NCBI GenBank assembly: GCA_028023455.1
Contig: JAQFVV010012574.1
Span: 729,501-793,500, forward strand
DNA from: Epiperipatus broadwayi
Lineage: Eukaryota > Onychophora > Udeonychophora > Euonychophora > Peripatidae
Direction of reading: 5' to 3'
Length of the DNA stretch: 64,000 nucleotides
This document shows, in pieces, positions 11,758 to 23,121 of the stretch. How positions within the stretch are numbered: the first letter of the stretch is position 1; each line of letters opens with the position of its first letter. A model generated the notes under the pieces. The model was given only the letters and a program-made list of their open reading frames with translations. It was not told the DNA's origin and ran no database searches. A program made the translations under genes and the position numbers.

Positions 11758-11827
11758 TGTCTTCCAACCAAATGTTAGTAACTGATTAAATTGAAAATAA
11801 GCCTAAAAATTATCAGCTAATTGTAAA

Positions 11828-11906
11828 AAATGTCCAAGTGCTACCCAGATTCGAACCCCGTTTTATACATCTGGTAAGTGGATGCATTTGCCACGGCAGT
11901 CCTAAG
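11828..11906 (-). repeat. tRNA-derived SINE fragment (B box intact)
   Basis: On the minus strand a tRNA-like unit includes a perfect B box (GGTTCGAATC) within a T-arm-like CGGGGTTCGAATCTGGG. The 5' half (GACTGCCGTGGCAAATG) resembles a damaged D arm. The unit is not the same family as the S1 copies. No clear acceptor pairing was found, so I call a SINE fragment and not a tRNA. Confidence 0.4.
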
Positions 11907-12890
11907 TCTTCCTCTATTATTTATATATCTTTAAAAATATCTTTTGAGTAGAAAACTTATACATACAGAAACAATTAAGTCAAGGTTTTTCGATTTTTAT
12001 ATAACATCAAAAGACTTTTTTCCGCAAAGAATAATGAACAAAGTCTTAATCTTAACATCGTATATGAAAAGTATAATTTTCATATTTTTCCTTTTCTCCC
12101 CACCCCCTGAAATCATGACTGATAAGATGACAAACAGTTTTATTGCCACTCAGAGCACGTCTTACTTCTAATTAATAAACCCGAGCATTTAGAAGAAAAG
12201 TAAGAAAGAGAAAAAGAAAAAAACATACTAATATCTCAACTCCTTTAATCATAAAAAGTTCTACGATCAATGATAGTCTATTCGTTAATTACGATTGTTT
12301 GATGGCACTAAACAACACCGCAAATAGATAAATAGCGATTAGGCATATTATTTTCAAACACATTTAGACTTCAAATGGTCATATGAATGCACAATGATTA
12401 GGACTACATTTTAAAAAAAGATAATTTATTCAGTTAATTTTTATTATTTTTAAAGTTAATATCTTTTACTCTAAATTAATTTTTTTTATATATATATCCA
12501 ATGTATTATCTCAATGAAATGTCATAACGTATTATCACGCCCTGCAGCAGATAAAAGATAGTTTAAAATCAATATTTCATAAAAGGAATACACAAACAAT
12601 AAAAAAAAAAACCGAATAAAACATTTAAGATATATTAATCTAATTATTTTATAATTAATTGAATAAAATAAAAAGTTAAATTTATTACTTTTTAATGAAT
12701 CATTTTTGTCTTATCTAGATAATATAAATAGAAAATATGCAAATGAATATAAACTTTCATTCTATTTAAACTTCACTGATTACGAGCTTTAGATTTTATA
12801 TATATTTAAACTATGATCAGCAATTGAAAGACTTGCAAAAATTTATATTGTTTTGAACATTTTAAATCATCAATCATGTTAGACTAATAA
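11907..12890. other. AT-rich non-coding DNA
   Basis: Nothing recognisable. An open stretch at 11944-12171 lacks any motif and looks random. Confidence 0.4.
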
Positions 12891-12894
12891 TAAT

Positions 12895-13025
12895 AATTGC
12901 ATGATTTATTGCCCGGGAGATCGTAAGAAATTTGAATACCGGAAATGATACGGAAGTCGCGAACCGTGATTTTTAGTTCACACTCTGTCATTCTACAGCA
13001 GTAAATCGCACAAAGCAATCAGAAA
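12895..13025 (-). repeat. SINE-like repeat family S2, copy 1
   Basis: Shares an ordered set of short blocks with 14190-14310, 22024-22150 and (opposite orientation) 17285-17395: a ttatt-gcyc-ggagtt block, then a tttgaat block, then a gtggttcatgaatcttga-like block, then a ctctgtcatt block. In the sense orientation (minus here) the unit resembles a tRNA-derived SINE, with the A-box-like end first and a B-box-like TATTCAAATTTC near its 3' side. The copies are old and diverged. Confidence 0.4.
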
Positions 13026-13029
13026 AAAT

Positions 13030-14185
13030 AATTAAACAATTTAGGTAAATTTACATATCAAAATGAATTTTTGAAAATTTTAAAAAAATAACTTTTATAG
13101 CTTCATCTATAGTGGAGACAGGAAAAAACAAATCTCAAAATAAATGTAATTAGTAAATAATGTTTAATTTTCAGACGGTATCATTTATTACTTTTAAAAA
13201 GCAAAATGGCCAATAAATTTCAGTCAAGGATTTATGAACCAAATTTAATGAAGTTAAAAACCATAATTGCATCAAATATGATTTAAGAGTTCATTAAAGT
13301 TGATAAAGTAGCCTTAAACTGATATGTTAAAGTCATATTATATTACAAGGATAGTAAGCCATGCTCCATTATCACCAATGACAACAGAAAGCTTGTTCAT
13401 GTCATAAGATCTGGCATAATGCAAGACAAAATCAGAAGTTTCTATATGCAAACCATATGGCCAGAAATGGTGTTAACCAAAGCAAATATTCTCTCCCTAT
13501 AGAAATACTGTATACCACTGAATTCTCATTTTCTTTACTCTGATGGTTTCTGTTTAATATACAATCACTAAATTATTTCCTCAGTTATATATATTAATAA
13601 AATCTATTTTGCTAGCTCCAAATTGTTCTATTTTCACATTCCTTATTCTTGTCATCTACTTCATTAATTAAATTTCTTCCACTCTCCATATAAGTTATTC
13701 GGATCTTCTTTTAATATATCTCATTCCAAAAATAAATATTTAATATTCTCCCTCCTATATCTACATAAACTCTTCCAAAGTCTAAATTCTTATCTCAATT
13801 TTATTTTTTCATAGATTGCATTAAATAATAGTAAGCTATCTCTTTGTCTTTTCATACATTATACATTTATATTCTTAAATAACTCAACTATATTTTATGC
13901 ATATTCATTTTTCATAACTTTTTCTCTAAACAGATTATTTATTCTATCATTTCATTCCTCATAGTTATGCATTTGTAGTATACTTTCATCAGTTACTCCA
14001 CCTATCTTTGGAAAAAAACATATGTATAATATTTAAAAAGTATGTATTGTTTATTATTTTGGAGTAAGTGATGGAAAACCAGATGAATTGTGAATAAAAG
14101 TAAAACATATTTAATAAAGAATCTGACAGTATATTATAAAAAGTTTAACAACCATAAGATTCAAAATAAATCCCAGAAAATTCAT
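13030..14185. other. AT-rich non-coding DNA with a pyrimidine-rich section
   Basis: Between about 13480 and 14000 the plus strand is strongly C/T-biased (many TTCTC and TATCT words), which suggests an old insertion read in antisense. No protein motif is recognisable in any frame. Confidence 0.35.
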
Positions 14186-14189
14186 TAAT

Positions 14190-14310
14190 AAAAATAATTA
14201 AATAGTTTCTTGCTCAGGAGTTTATAAGAATATCAAGCAGTAGACATGGCAGTTCTTATTGTGATTCATGGATCTTGACATTCAGAATCTGCCTTTCTAA
14301 AACATCAAGT
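14190..14310 (-). repeat. SINE-like repeat family S2, copy 2
   Basis: Aligns by eye with the copies at 12895 and 22024: a gctcaggagtttataagaa block and an attgtgattcatggatcttga-like block in the same order and spacing. It lacks a well-kept B box. Confidence 0.4.
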
Positions 14311-14319
14311 ATGCATGAT

Positions 14320-14940
14320 AATGCAGGGAAAAAATTCAGCTGTAAATGGAAAAAAAAGAGAAAGAAGAAAAGCTTAAACTAAAATGGCTAAAAAAAATAA
14401 AAAATTAATAGGACTAAATAGGAATTAAAAAAAAAAAAAACAGCCAGGAAAAACTGAAAAATATACACTTGCAAAAAGGAAATGAAAAATTTGGGTTTTG
14501 AGAATTTCAAAGGTAAGATTATAATGTTAAAACAAAATAGAAAAAATATAAAGAAGTGCTATAATAGAAAGAGATTATAAAAGATGACTTTATAGGATCA
14601 ATATCACAAAGAAACTATCAGCAGTGAAATATGAAATAATATCATTCATGAGATTATTGCCAAAAAAACTAAAATCATAGAAGTTGAAAACATTTCTTAT
14701 GAAATTTTGATATAAACAAAAGCAACAAAAATCAATCAAATTTTAAAATAAATTATGGAAATTAATTTTAAAAAGCACTCAATGATTCTGCAGTTTGGTA
14801 AAATTTATTCATATTTTCATGCCATAAAAAATAATTTTGACAGACAGAGCAGAATATTTTACAATATTACAATATCAGAAAACATAATCTTGGATTTATA
14901 ATCATAGCATATTATTAAGGCATGAATAAATTAATCTTAT
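14320..14940. other. A-rich non-coding DNA
   Basis: Plus strand dominated by A and AG runs. No feature recognised. Confidence 0.35.
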
Positions 14941-14959
14941 ATTTAAAAAAGAATTGTCA

Positions 14960-16130
14960 CAGGTATATAGTGATGCCAAAAAAATCCAAGGAGCTGAACA
15001 TATTGTTGATAATAACAGCTATATCAGAAACAGGTCATGTGATTTTTATATAAAAAAAATCATTCTGATTTTAATTGATTATGCTAAATTATGGTGTGTT
15101 TTTTTTTTTAAATAATGAGACAGAATATTTAATTTTAACCACAGTTACTTTATAACAAATATGCTAGTTTCACCTTAGCAAATAGTTAGCTGGACTGTAT
15201 GTTACCATGATCTGTATTCTATTTGAATATGTGATGAGTAAACCCATACTGAACAAAGATAAATATTGATTTTCAAACAATAGAAGAAACATTAATAACC
15301 TAAAATGTACTAATGATATATTTATATCCAAAAATTAAAGAATTTAAAATATAAATAAAGATTGTGATAGTAGGGTCATGTAACTTAAAAAAGTGATGTT
15401 GAAAGCAAAAATTCATGAATCATTTTGTCTACTTAGACCATTCATCAGTAACAAAAAATCCAAAAAGTCAAAAGTTTCATCACTAAAATTGCAGTTTTAT
15501 TTAAAAAAAAACAATCTAAAGGTGGAAGATATGTAGAAATATATCTTTAAATGTAATCAGAATTTTTTAAGCTATAATATGGATAGAAAAGTTAGAGACC
15601 AAAAACAGACAGAAACAATATTTATTCTTCTAGACTCTAGAACTGGACATGTGGGAAATATCATTCAAATTAATCTTAATTTTTGTTTGAATACAAATGA
15701 CCAAGTTGAAATTATCTTATTTTAGTCATATGATGTGATGAAAGCAAAGATGAAAAATAACAATTTAAGGGTAGCAATTGAATAGAAAGTTATAGAATAA
15801 GTTAATATCTTCAGATATTTGAGATGCTTTTTTTATATAATAGATATAGTGACAAAGAAATGGAAATGAATATTTCAGTGCATAAGTCTTAATAAAGTAA
15901 AAGAAAGTTACAAAATGTTTAAATTGGGTAAACAATTAGAAAAAAAGGGTTAGGGAAATAAAAATATATAGCAGTTGGTCACAATCTTCAAAGTAATAAA
16001 AAAAAATAAGTTGAAAGAAGAAGGTTTCAAACATAGAAGTGAGGAAAAGAATAAGATTATTTTAAAAAAATGTAAATAAAGAAGAGAAATTGGATTAACT
16101 ATATGCAAAAAAAAATATATTAATTATGAA
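14960..16130 (+). mobile_element. Very decayed LINE-like remnant
   Basis: Two isolated fragments look like LINE RT. Near 15018-15100 a frame reads NRSCDFYIKK then LILIDYAKLWC, like the palm block usually written FIDYAKAFD. Near 15780-15930, frames with VIE-VNIFRYLRCF, then a DIVTKKWK-like part and LNKVKESYKMF resemble the post-catalytic YLG region. Order and spacing are right for an RT, but no catalytic box is recognisable and stops are frequent. Clade cannot be assigned. Confidence 0.3.
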
Positions 16131-16149
16131 ATAAATATAGGAAAAGACT

Positions 16150-17280
16150 GCTTAGAATAAAAGAAAAGGAGGTATATTAAAAAAAGAAAAAAATTAGCTA
16201 TGAACTTTTGAAGAAAAGAACTTATGAAAAGACAAATAATATGGCAGGTAATGTGGAGAAGAAAATATATTACAGCAACTAATTGGTGATAAAAATCTAA
16301 ACATTAAAAACTAAATTTTTGATAGATTTCTTTTCAAATTGAGCCATCGTACTCACACTTTTTGACTAGTAGTGATAACAGTACTGATGACAAAACCATG
16401 ATTATAAATTGCACTTTTATCTACCAAAGAGTATTTATTATTAAAGATGTGAGAATAGTCTTCTTCCAACTACAGCACTATTTCAAAAAACTCTCAGTTT
16501 TATTTTTTTTTAAAAAATCCATTACTGAGCATAATTGAGATTCTCAATCTCAAAATAAAATAGGCTGAAAACAACCTAATTTTTAGACACTATTATAAAA
16601 CATTATCAATATGTTCACCTATGTCTTGATTTTTCTGAAATTCTGATCAGACAATAGCCATATTATATTTAAACTTAAAACTAATGACCACTTAATTTTT
16701 GAATCTGCAAAACCATCTTTTAAAATTAATAACAATGCTAACTCTTCTTATCTCATCCAAGAAGCGATGGTACTTATTGATTTTTGCCATTAATAATCTG
16801 AATTTCTTTATGCATTTTCCATACTGAGATATTTAGCATTATCTAGCTGGCTAATGTATTTATAATTTGAAGCAATCTTATCTTCAATGATTAATGTTGA
16901 GGATATTATTTATTTTTTAACAGCTAAGAAATTATTTTTAAAATGTTGGACTTATATATTGTTAGCAATTAACTTTTTGTTTTGTTTCGCCAACGTTTTA
17001 ACTCATCCAAATCATACAAGTTATATAATCTATTATTCAAGCAATGTACAGCTAATGGCACTTGTGTTCTCTTTTAATCTTTCATCTGATCTTACTGAAA
17101 GAAGAAAAAATCACTCTCCAACATTTTTTCACTCTTTTCTATAAGTTCAAAGTAAGAGGCAGCATTTTTTTTAAAAAAAAAAAAATCATCAGCTAATAAT
17201 TGAATTATTTGAATTACCCAATTAAAAGCATTCATTAAATATAAAAATATTATTAGTAAAAATGCATACTTAATGAAAAA
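16150..17280. other. AT-rich non-coding DNA
   Basis: No feature recognised. The open frame at 16887-17144 is hydrophobic low-complexity sequence with no motif. Confidence 0.4.
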
Positions 17281-17284
17281 AAAT

Positions 17285-17395
17285 TATGTGTTTTGTTATA
17301 TGGCAAAGTGATAGATTCTGAAACTCAACTCTGTCACTTTTGGGGTTCAAACTTATAAACTCTCAAGCAATAAACCATTCAATTTTTTAAAATAA
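17285..17395 (+). repeat. SINE-like repeat family S2, copy 3 (best tRNA-like copy)
   Basis: In this orientation there is an A-box-like ATGGCAAAGTGATAG and about 50 bases later a B box GGGGTTCAAACTT, the internal Pol III promoter of tRNA-derived SINEs. The 3' part (aactctcaagcaataaacc) is the reverse complement of the ttattgctcaggagtt block of the other copies. Confidence 0.45.
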
Positions 17396-18180
17396 AAAAC
17401 AAAATAAAAGATTAAAATTCAGTTTTTAAAAATACTGATAAATTAATGAATAATAATGAAATAAAATATACGCTTAAACTTTCTTAAAAATAAAAAATGT
17501 TAAAGAATTTACAAGTAAATAAATATGAATTAAACATAATTATAGTAGTTCATTTAAAATAATAAAAAAAAATTTAAATGAGATTATTTAAGGATTAGAT
17601 TATAAAAATAAAGATATATAGTAATTCAACTATTAACCAAAAGAAAAAGTAAGAATGATAGCAAAAATATAATCACAATAATTATAAAAGTTTCTAATAG
17701 TAATTCTAATTATCATTCTTTGAATGAAGATATACTTCCACAAATATGAAATAAAATGAAGTTGCTAATAAGAAGGATAGATTATTGTTAACATTAAAAT
17801 AGCTTGTATTAATATGCCTGTGGCAGTAAAAGTATTTTGCCTCCATCAAATACTTATATTTACAGAGATAGCCTTGAAGTAAAGTGAAAAATAAAATAAA
17901 TATTATATAAATATAATATAATAAACTGATTCATTTATTTATTAATTGTTATTAGATGCACAAAATGTCAAATGATATTCAAACATAAAATGATAGTCTG
18001 AGCACAATAGTTGCATTCAATTAAGAAAATTAAAGTTTTCATTTTTATTTTTTTTCAGAGAGAAATTAATTAAAAAATTTAACTAAACCACAAAAGCCAA
18101 CTATCCATTTTCAATCAATGCTACTTTTATGCAGTACTTTTCTCACTGCATTTGGTTCAAAGTTTTTCCAAAACATTGTC
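17396..18180. other. AT-rich non-coding DNA
   Basis: Nothing recognised. Confidence 0.4.
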
Positions 18181-18182
18181 AA

Positions 18183-18253
18183 GTGTTGGTGGCCTAGTGG
18201 CTAGCATAGCTGCATTCTAAGTAGTCGGTCTGGGTTCACTTCCCAGTCAATGC
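18183..18253 (+). repeat. tRNA-derived SINE (family S1), copy 3; near-complete tRNA-like fold
   Basis: The 71-nt unit has acceptor pairing GTGTTGG/TCAATGC (seven positions, three of them G-U), a perfect A box (TGGCCTAGTGG), an anticodon stem GCTGC/GTAGT with seven-base loop ATTCTAA (formal anticodon TCT), and an intact T arm CTGGG-TTCACTT-CCCAG. The D stem is only partly paired. It is followed by TTTGACACACAC, the tail shared with the other S1 copies, then a CA/TA/GT microsatellite. The G-U-rich acceptor, poor D stem and shared SINE tail argue for a retroposed SINE and against a working tRNA-Arg gene. Confidence 0.6.
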
Positions 18254-18256
18254 TTT

Positions 18257-18257
18257 G

Positions 18258-18295
<38 letters not shown>

Positions 18296-18313
18296 GTGCG
18301 TGTGTGTGTGTGG
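18257..18313. repeat. (CA)n(TA)n(GT)n compound microsatellite
   Basis: CA dinucleotides run into TA dinucleotides and then GTGTGT, a self-complementary tract directly at the 3' end of the S1 SINE. It probably expanded from the SINE's ACACAT tail. Confidence 0.9.
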
Positions 18314-21095
18314 TTTCCAAAGCTATTTAAAACTGTAAATAATATTGTGTATTTTATTTATGTATGACAAATATATATACATCTGAAACAAATATTACTG
18401 TTAAAAATTTACACATTAAAAACATCAACAAAAGTAATAATAAAAAAAATAGAATAATAGAATAATGCAGTTATAACAAAAATGCAATGCTAAATTCAAA
18501 AAGAGAGAAAGGGATAGTAAACAGATTACTGATGAGTATGAAGATCAGAAAATAGTTGTCTAAGAAATAATCCATGATGGCACTTATGCAAGTTATAAAT
18601 TTATACTTACAGTATCTATATAATAAACATATTAAAAATTTATGATATTAAAAAAAACACTTTGGGAGAAGTGAAAAATGCATATTCTTATTCTATTTAA
18701 TTAGAAAAAGTTCATTCAATCTCCATTTTCATTTTATTAGCAAATTTAAAGCTAACAGCTAAATATAAAAAACAAATAAAACAATTGTTGAGATTACAAT
18801 GTTAATAATGCATGAATATAGTTATTTAAAGTAATGAAAATTAAACTTCATAATTAAATTGTAATAGTTTTCTTCTTTATTATAAATGCTTTTTGCATGG
18901 AATGAAAATTTCTAAAATACTTATTCCTTAAATCCTTAATTGTGTGGAGCATCTTTTCAAAGTGCAAATGATAAAAAAACAATATGTTAGATTGTTAAAA
19001 TTTCTCCAGAAAATAGCATTATTTCAATTTTAAGTGTAGGTCAGAACTTATAGGAATAAATTCAAAGTATATTAATGATTAAACATGTTATTCTAATATA
19101 TGTCTTTCAAAAAAGATACTCTGCATTTAAGAATTAAAAAGTATTTTTGGAATTTTCATCTCTTTTAAGAAACATTTATATTAAACCCCAAAATAAAGGA
19201 GTTATTTATTTAAAAATACATGCATAAACTATGAAACCAAGTTACAAATAAAATCAATAAAAAGATGCTTTGTAAACTTCTACTCATATATATTAAATTT
19301 AAATAAATTTTATTCTATAAATAATTCTTATAATTATGCTTAAAGAACAAATGAAATAAGGTACAAAAGTTAAATTAATGTTTCATTTTTTCTGAAAGAA
19401 TATGGGAATAATCTATTTTTAGAAGAGTGTTAAAGACCAAGTCATTTGTTAAAAAAATATGGAATATAGTTACATTTACATCTTATTTATACAAGAAATA
19501 ATATAAATATTCAAATGATAAAATAAATTAACTATGAAAAAAGTACAATAAATTAAATACTTAGCCACATTAATAGGAGAATATCTTAGAAGCTCTACTT
19601 CATCAGAATCATAAACAGATGCACTATTGGGAGGCTCAAAATGATTTAATTCTTAAGGGTCCAAAGCTCTCAGCTAAACAATAGTCTACTTATAAAATAG
19701 ATGGCAATAATATATAACGCATAACTCTTTCTTGTAGAAATGCTAGAAATTGTCCATTGAAGTAAGTACAGTTGATTAAAGAAAAAGTAAATAGAAATAT
19801 CTTTCTCATTATCCTAGAACGAATGTATACTAATAATCATCAGCTAATGTGCTGAGAAAAATTCAGAGTTTGCATTAAAATGCTGAATAATTAGGCTGTT
19901 TATAATATTAGCCAGAAATGTAAATTATTCAAATATATAGTGCGCAAATACTTTCATAATAGGCAATATTTTTTTTCCAAAATTATCTTAATAACAACAA
20001 TAATGATATGCCAAATAAAATTTAAAATTACTAGTTATATAAATATGATTTTTAGATACTCAATACAAAAATTTCTAAAGACTTGTTTCTTTCTTTCTCC
20101 TTTTTTTTTTTCTAATTCTGTCTTATGTTATTTCTGTAGGACTGTTGAGCTTAAATTTAATTTTGAATCCTTAGAACTTTTTAAACACGAACAGATTAAA
20201 TTTGATCCAACACTCTGATATAATTAGTCTATTTTTCTAGGACTGTTTATTTTATACTATCAATGACCTTTAGTTCTAGAGTCAACATGAAATGTTTATT
20301 CCTATTCTCCAACAAAGAATAAAACATTACTCAATTATTTGAGAAGTTAAAATAAAACAAATCTCAAATAATTGTTATTCAGGCTTAAATTATTATTCAC
20401 TTATAGAGTAAAGAAGAAAAAAAAAGAAAAATCTGGAGAAAAAGTTTTAATAATAATTATAAGATAATATTTATAGTAAAAAATAATTATATATATATAA
20501 CCAAAGCAGTTTTATAAGTTTTTGTTTGTTTTTAAATTTAAATGATATGAAAACTCTGATGATTTGGGAAGAAGATAAAAAAAAAAATAGAAAAAAAAAA
20601 TGATGAGTTTTAAAGAGGAAAAAAAATCATGCATAGAGAAAAGCAAAACAGGAAAAAGCTTTGGAGAAATGCTGTGCAGTGTCTTATTTGATATAGAAAA
20701 TTAGTAATGATGATGAGAATAAATTAGAAAATAGAAATCCTGCAACATACAATGAAAGAAAGATACTACTCAGAAATAAAACAAAAAATGAGAACTGCTT
20801 ATTTTAAAAGATTGAAAATATAAAAATATATTGAGGATAAAATAATATATATTGGATTAAAATAAGCAAGTAGTTAGTTTTAAAAAAAAAGTAATCTAAG
20901 TTGAAAAGGGTAAAATAAAAATAGTCTTTAAATAGTTAACAATTAAAAACTCCACCACGCCCCACCACCCCACCCCCCAAAAAAAAATGTGAAATTATTC
21001 CTTACTAGACCTGTATACTACAGGATCTTTTTTAATCAGTTTTTTATCTTGTTATCATTAATAGATTTGTGAACAAGCATCCCACTATTGACATA
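18314..21095. other. 2.8-kb AT-rich desert
   Basis: No convincing coding region, RNA or repeat. The ORF at 19940-20218 is low-complexity. A C-rich patch at 20952-20982 (ccaccacgcc, cccacccc words) stands out but has no identifiable role. Confidence 0.45.
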
Positions 21096-21197
21096 TATAA
21101 GTATAGAGGATTTGAACTCAGATTTTCAAGCACCCTTCAACTATCCACACTATCCTAAACAACTGATACATATGACCACACACATGTAGAAAAGATT

Positions 21198-21258
21198 AAT
21201 AATCACCAATATTCGTATTTCATGCTAAACCAGCACTCATCAGTTGGTCCAGATTATC
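21198..21258 (-). ncRNA. Type I hammerhead ribozyme (family H), left-arm copy
   Basis: Minus strand. Core CTGATGA (21237-21243), stem II GTGCT/AGCAT around loop GGTTT, then GAAA, with stem I CCAA/TTGG as in the right-arm copy. Stem III is ATAC/GAAT, which introduces one mismatch relative to the palindromic ATACGTAT of the right arm, so dimer cleavage would probably be weaker. Confidence 0.65.
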
Positions 21259-21532
21259 ATCTCTCACACATATGTATAATCAATGCTCAGTTTATTTTAA
21301 AATAGCAATTCTTCATACTTTAATGGACAGGCTTCAATCCACTGCAACCTCCAACTTTTCAGCCATCCATATCATTGAAAATCTGATGATGAAAACTCAA
21401 ATCCCATGCTGATGCGAATATTATGGCTGAAAAGTTGGAGGTTGCAGTGGATTGAAGCCTGTCCATTGAAGTATGAAGAATTGCTATCTTAATATAAACT
21501 GAGCATTGATTATATATATATATGTGAGAGAT

Positions 21533-21595
21533 GATAATCTGGACCAACTGATGAGTGCTGGTTTAGCATGAAATACGTATATTGGTGATTATTAA
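21533..21595 (+). ncRNA. Type I hammerhead self-cleaving ribozyme (family H), best copy
   Basis: All invariant parts are present in order. Stem I inner helix CCAA (21544-21547) pairs with TTGG (21582-21585); an outer helix TAAT/ATTA lies beyond an asymmetric internal loop, the usual site of the loop I-loop II contact. The box CUGAUGA is 21548-21554. Stem II GTGCT (21555-21559)/AGCAT (21565-21569) closes loop GGTTT. GAA is 21570-21572. Stem III is ATAC/GTAT (21573-21580) with no loop, a palindrome. Such short palindromic stems III favour dimeric cleavage in known repeat-encoded hammerheads. Cleavage is predicted after A21581 (triplet AUA). The fold is read by eye; activity is untested. Confidence 0.75.
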
Positions 21596-21639
21596 TCTTT
21601 TCTACATGTATGTAGTCATATGTATCAGTTGTATAGGAT

Positions 21640-21700
21640 GGTGTGGATAGTTGAAAGGTGCTTGAAAATCTGTGAAAATCTGAGTTCAAATCCTCTATAG
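21640..21700 (+). promoter_or_regulatory. tRNA-like B-box region of the hammerhead repeat
   Basis: GAGTTCAAATCC (21682-21693) matches the Pol III B box (GGTTCRANTCC) with few changes and is conserved in the copies near 21105 (minus), 25046, 31525 (minus) and 31833. An A box upstream is weak. It suggests Pol III transcription and retroposition of the ribozyme unit, as known for the schistosome Sm-alpha hammerhead SINE. This is inference. Confidence 0.4.
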
Positions 21701-21714
21701 TTACAATTAAGCTC

Positions 21715-22020
21715 CCAGGTTTGTGAAGAGTGCCTGGTTTTCAAATATTTTATTGACATATATATAAAATCTATTTGTCATTCTGATATTTATATTTCAA
21801 TATTTGCACCAAAGGCAGTACATTTAACTACTTCAAAAAATAAAAAAATATGTTTTAATGATAATGATTATGGTAAACATGCATGTAAACATTTCACTTT
21901 TTAAAAAAAAATTAATTATCCACCATCTTTTTTATAGAATGCTAAAAAATGTATACAATAAAGGAGCAGTGAATATGTAAAAAAATGAATAAGAACATGA
22001 AGAATTTTTTTAAAAATAAT
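21715..22020. other. AT-rich spacer
   Basis: No feature recognised. Confidence 0.4.
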
Positions 22021-22023
22021 TAA

Positions 22024-22150
22024 ATAATCAAATGGTTTATTGATTAGGAGTTCCCAAGAAGTTTGAATGCCAGATGTGACCAAACTGTATTGTGGTCCAT
22101 GAATCTTGAGCTCTACTTTTCACTTCTCTACCAAAACTCACAGGGCACTA
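22024..22150 (-). repeat. SINE-like repeat family S2, copy 4
   Basis: Contains the ggtttattgattaggagtt block, a tttgaatgccagatgtgac block and the attgtggtccatgaatcttga-like block in the order seen in the other S2 copies. It ends directly in a (TAA)n tract, a typical SINE tail. Confidence 0.45.
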
Positions 22151-22171
22151 ATAATAATAATAATAATAATA
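22149..22171. repeat. (TAA)n microsatellite
   Basis: About seven TAA units directly after the S2 copy; the likely expanded tail of the SINE. Confidence 0.85.
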
Positions 22172-23120
22172 TAAACTTACAGAGTCATTACAATAAAAAA
22201 GTTTGTTTTACATTATGTTTTTGTATCATCTAGTGGATATTGTAAAAATATCATTCATCATTTTTCTAACAATGATTATCAGTCTTGCAAAAATAAGAAT
22301 ATTTCAGTTGCTAACATAGTAACAACAAAAGTATCACATTCTCGTACACTTGTTCACATGCTTTCAATAACTGTTGTTATTACTAACTTTCCTAGACCAA
22401 GGATAGAAAGGTCTATACTTTGGATTAAAATTGAGATCTCTAAATTGCATAAAAATGCATCTAAAGTCGCATTTATATAGCTATGAAAGTGAGTTATCTA
22501 GGATTCTGAATCTTGAAGTTTGTTTTTAATTTGACACACTTAGCTTGTATACTATAAAGAAGCAAAATATGGCTGCTAGATGAATAATTGCATTAATTCC
22601 ACTTTCAAATCATATTTATCATTGATGAAAGCAAAAGTCAGAAATTGATCTGGAGTTACTAATATTATAGCACCATACCAATTGTTACCTATTGATTATT
22701 CAAGCTTACAATAGATGGATCTATAATAAAAATTAAAACTTAATATATGTGTTTAATTTGAACAACTGAATAAAATTATTCCATTCAATACACCATTTTA
22801 TTGCTGAAAGTCATTTAAATTTCCAAGCATTTACATATTTGTTTTCATATCAAAAAATACAGAATCATATTATAGAAATAAGCATGCATTTTAATAACCA
22901 TCACAAATTTGACCTATTTATCAACATTTTAATATTTTAAACCATTCTTTAGAATAGTGAAATATAATTTTTTTTATTCGCATACTGCTTGACACACCAC
23001 TTTTGCTGCTACTTTAAATTTAGATATTATAATTGTAAAATAAGTAGTCCAATAATATATTTTAGAAAATTAATGAAATAAAAAACAAATAGTAAGACAA
23101 TAAATTCCTCAAGACTTTAA
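22172..23120. other. AT-rich non-coding DNA
   Basis: No feature recognised. Confidence 0.4.
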
Positions 23121-23121
23121 C

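Larger units (their letters stand above)
21102..21700. repeat. Inverted dimer of the hammerhead repeat (family H): long hairpin
   Basis: Left arm about 21102-21366 and right arm about 21423-21700 are near-identical inverted copies of one repeat unit, around a 56-base centre. The arms would form a hairpin of about 265-280 bp. Each arm carries, from the centre outward, a unique block (gaaaagttggaggttgcagt at 21428), a short TA run, a hammerhead ribozyme, and a tRNA-like B box (gagttcaaatcc near 21682). The small arm differences (for example attcg against tacgt in stem III, and a 10-base duplication near 21668) show the arms have diverged since the inversion. Confidence 0.85.

Noticed and set aside
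18183-18253. Functional tRNA-Arg (TCT) gene
   Set aside because: Three G-U pairs in the acceptor, a poor D stem and a tail shared with obvious SINE copies argue for a retroposed element.
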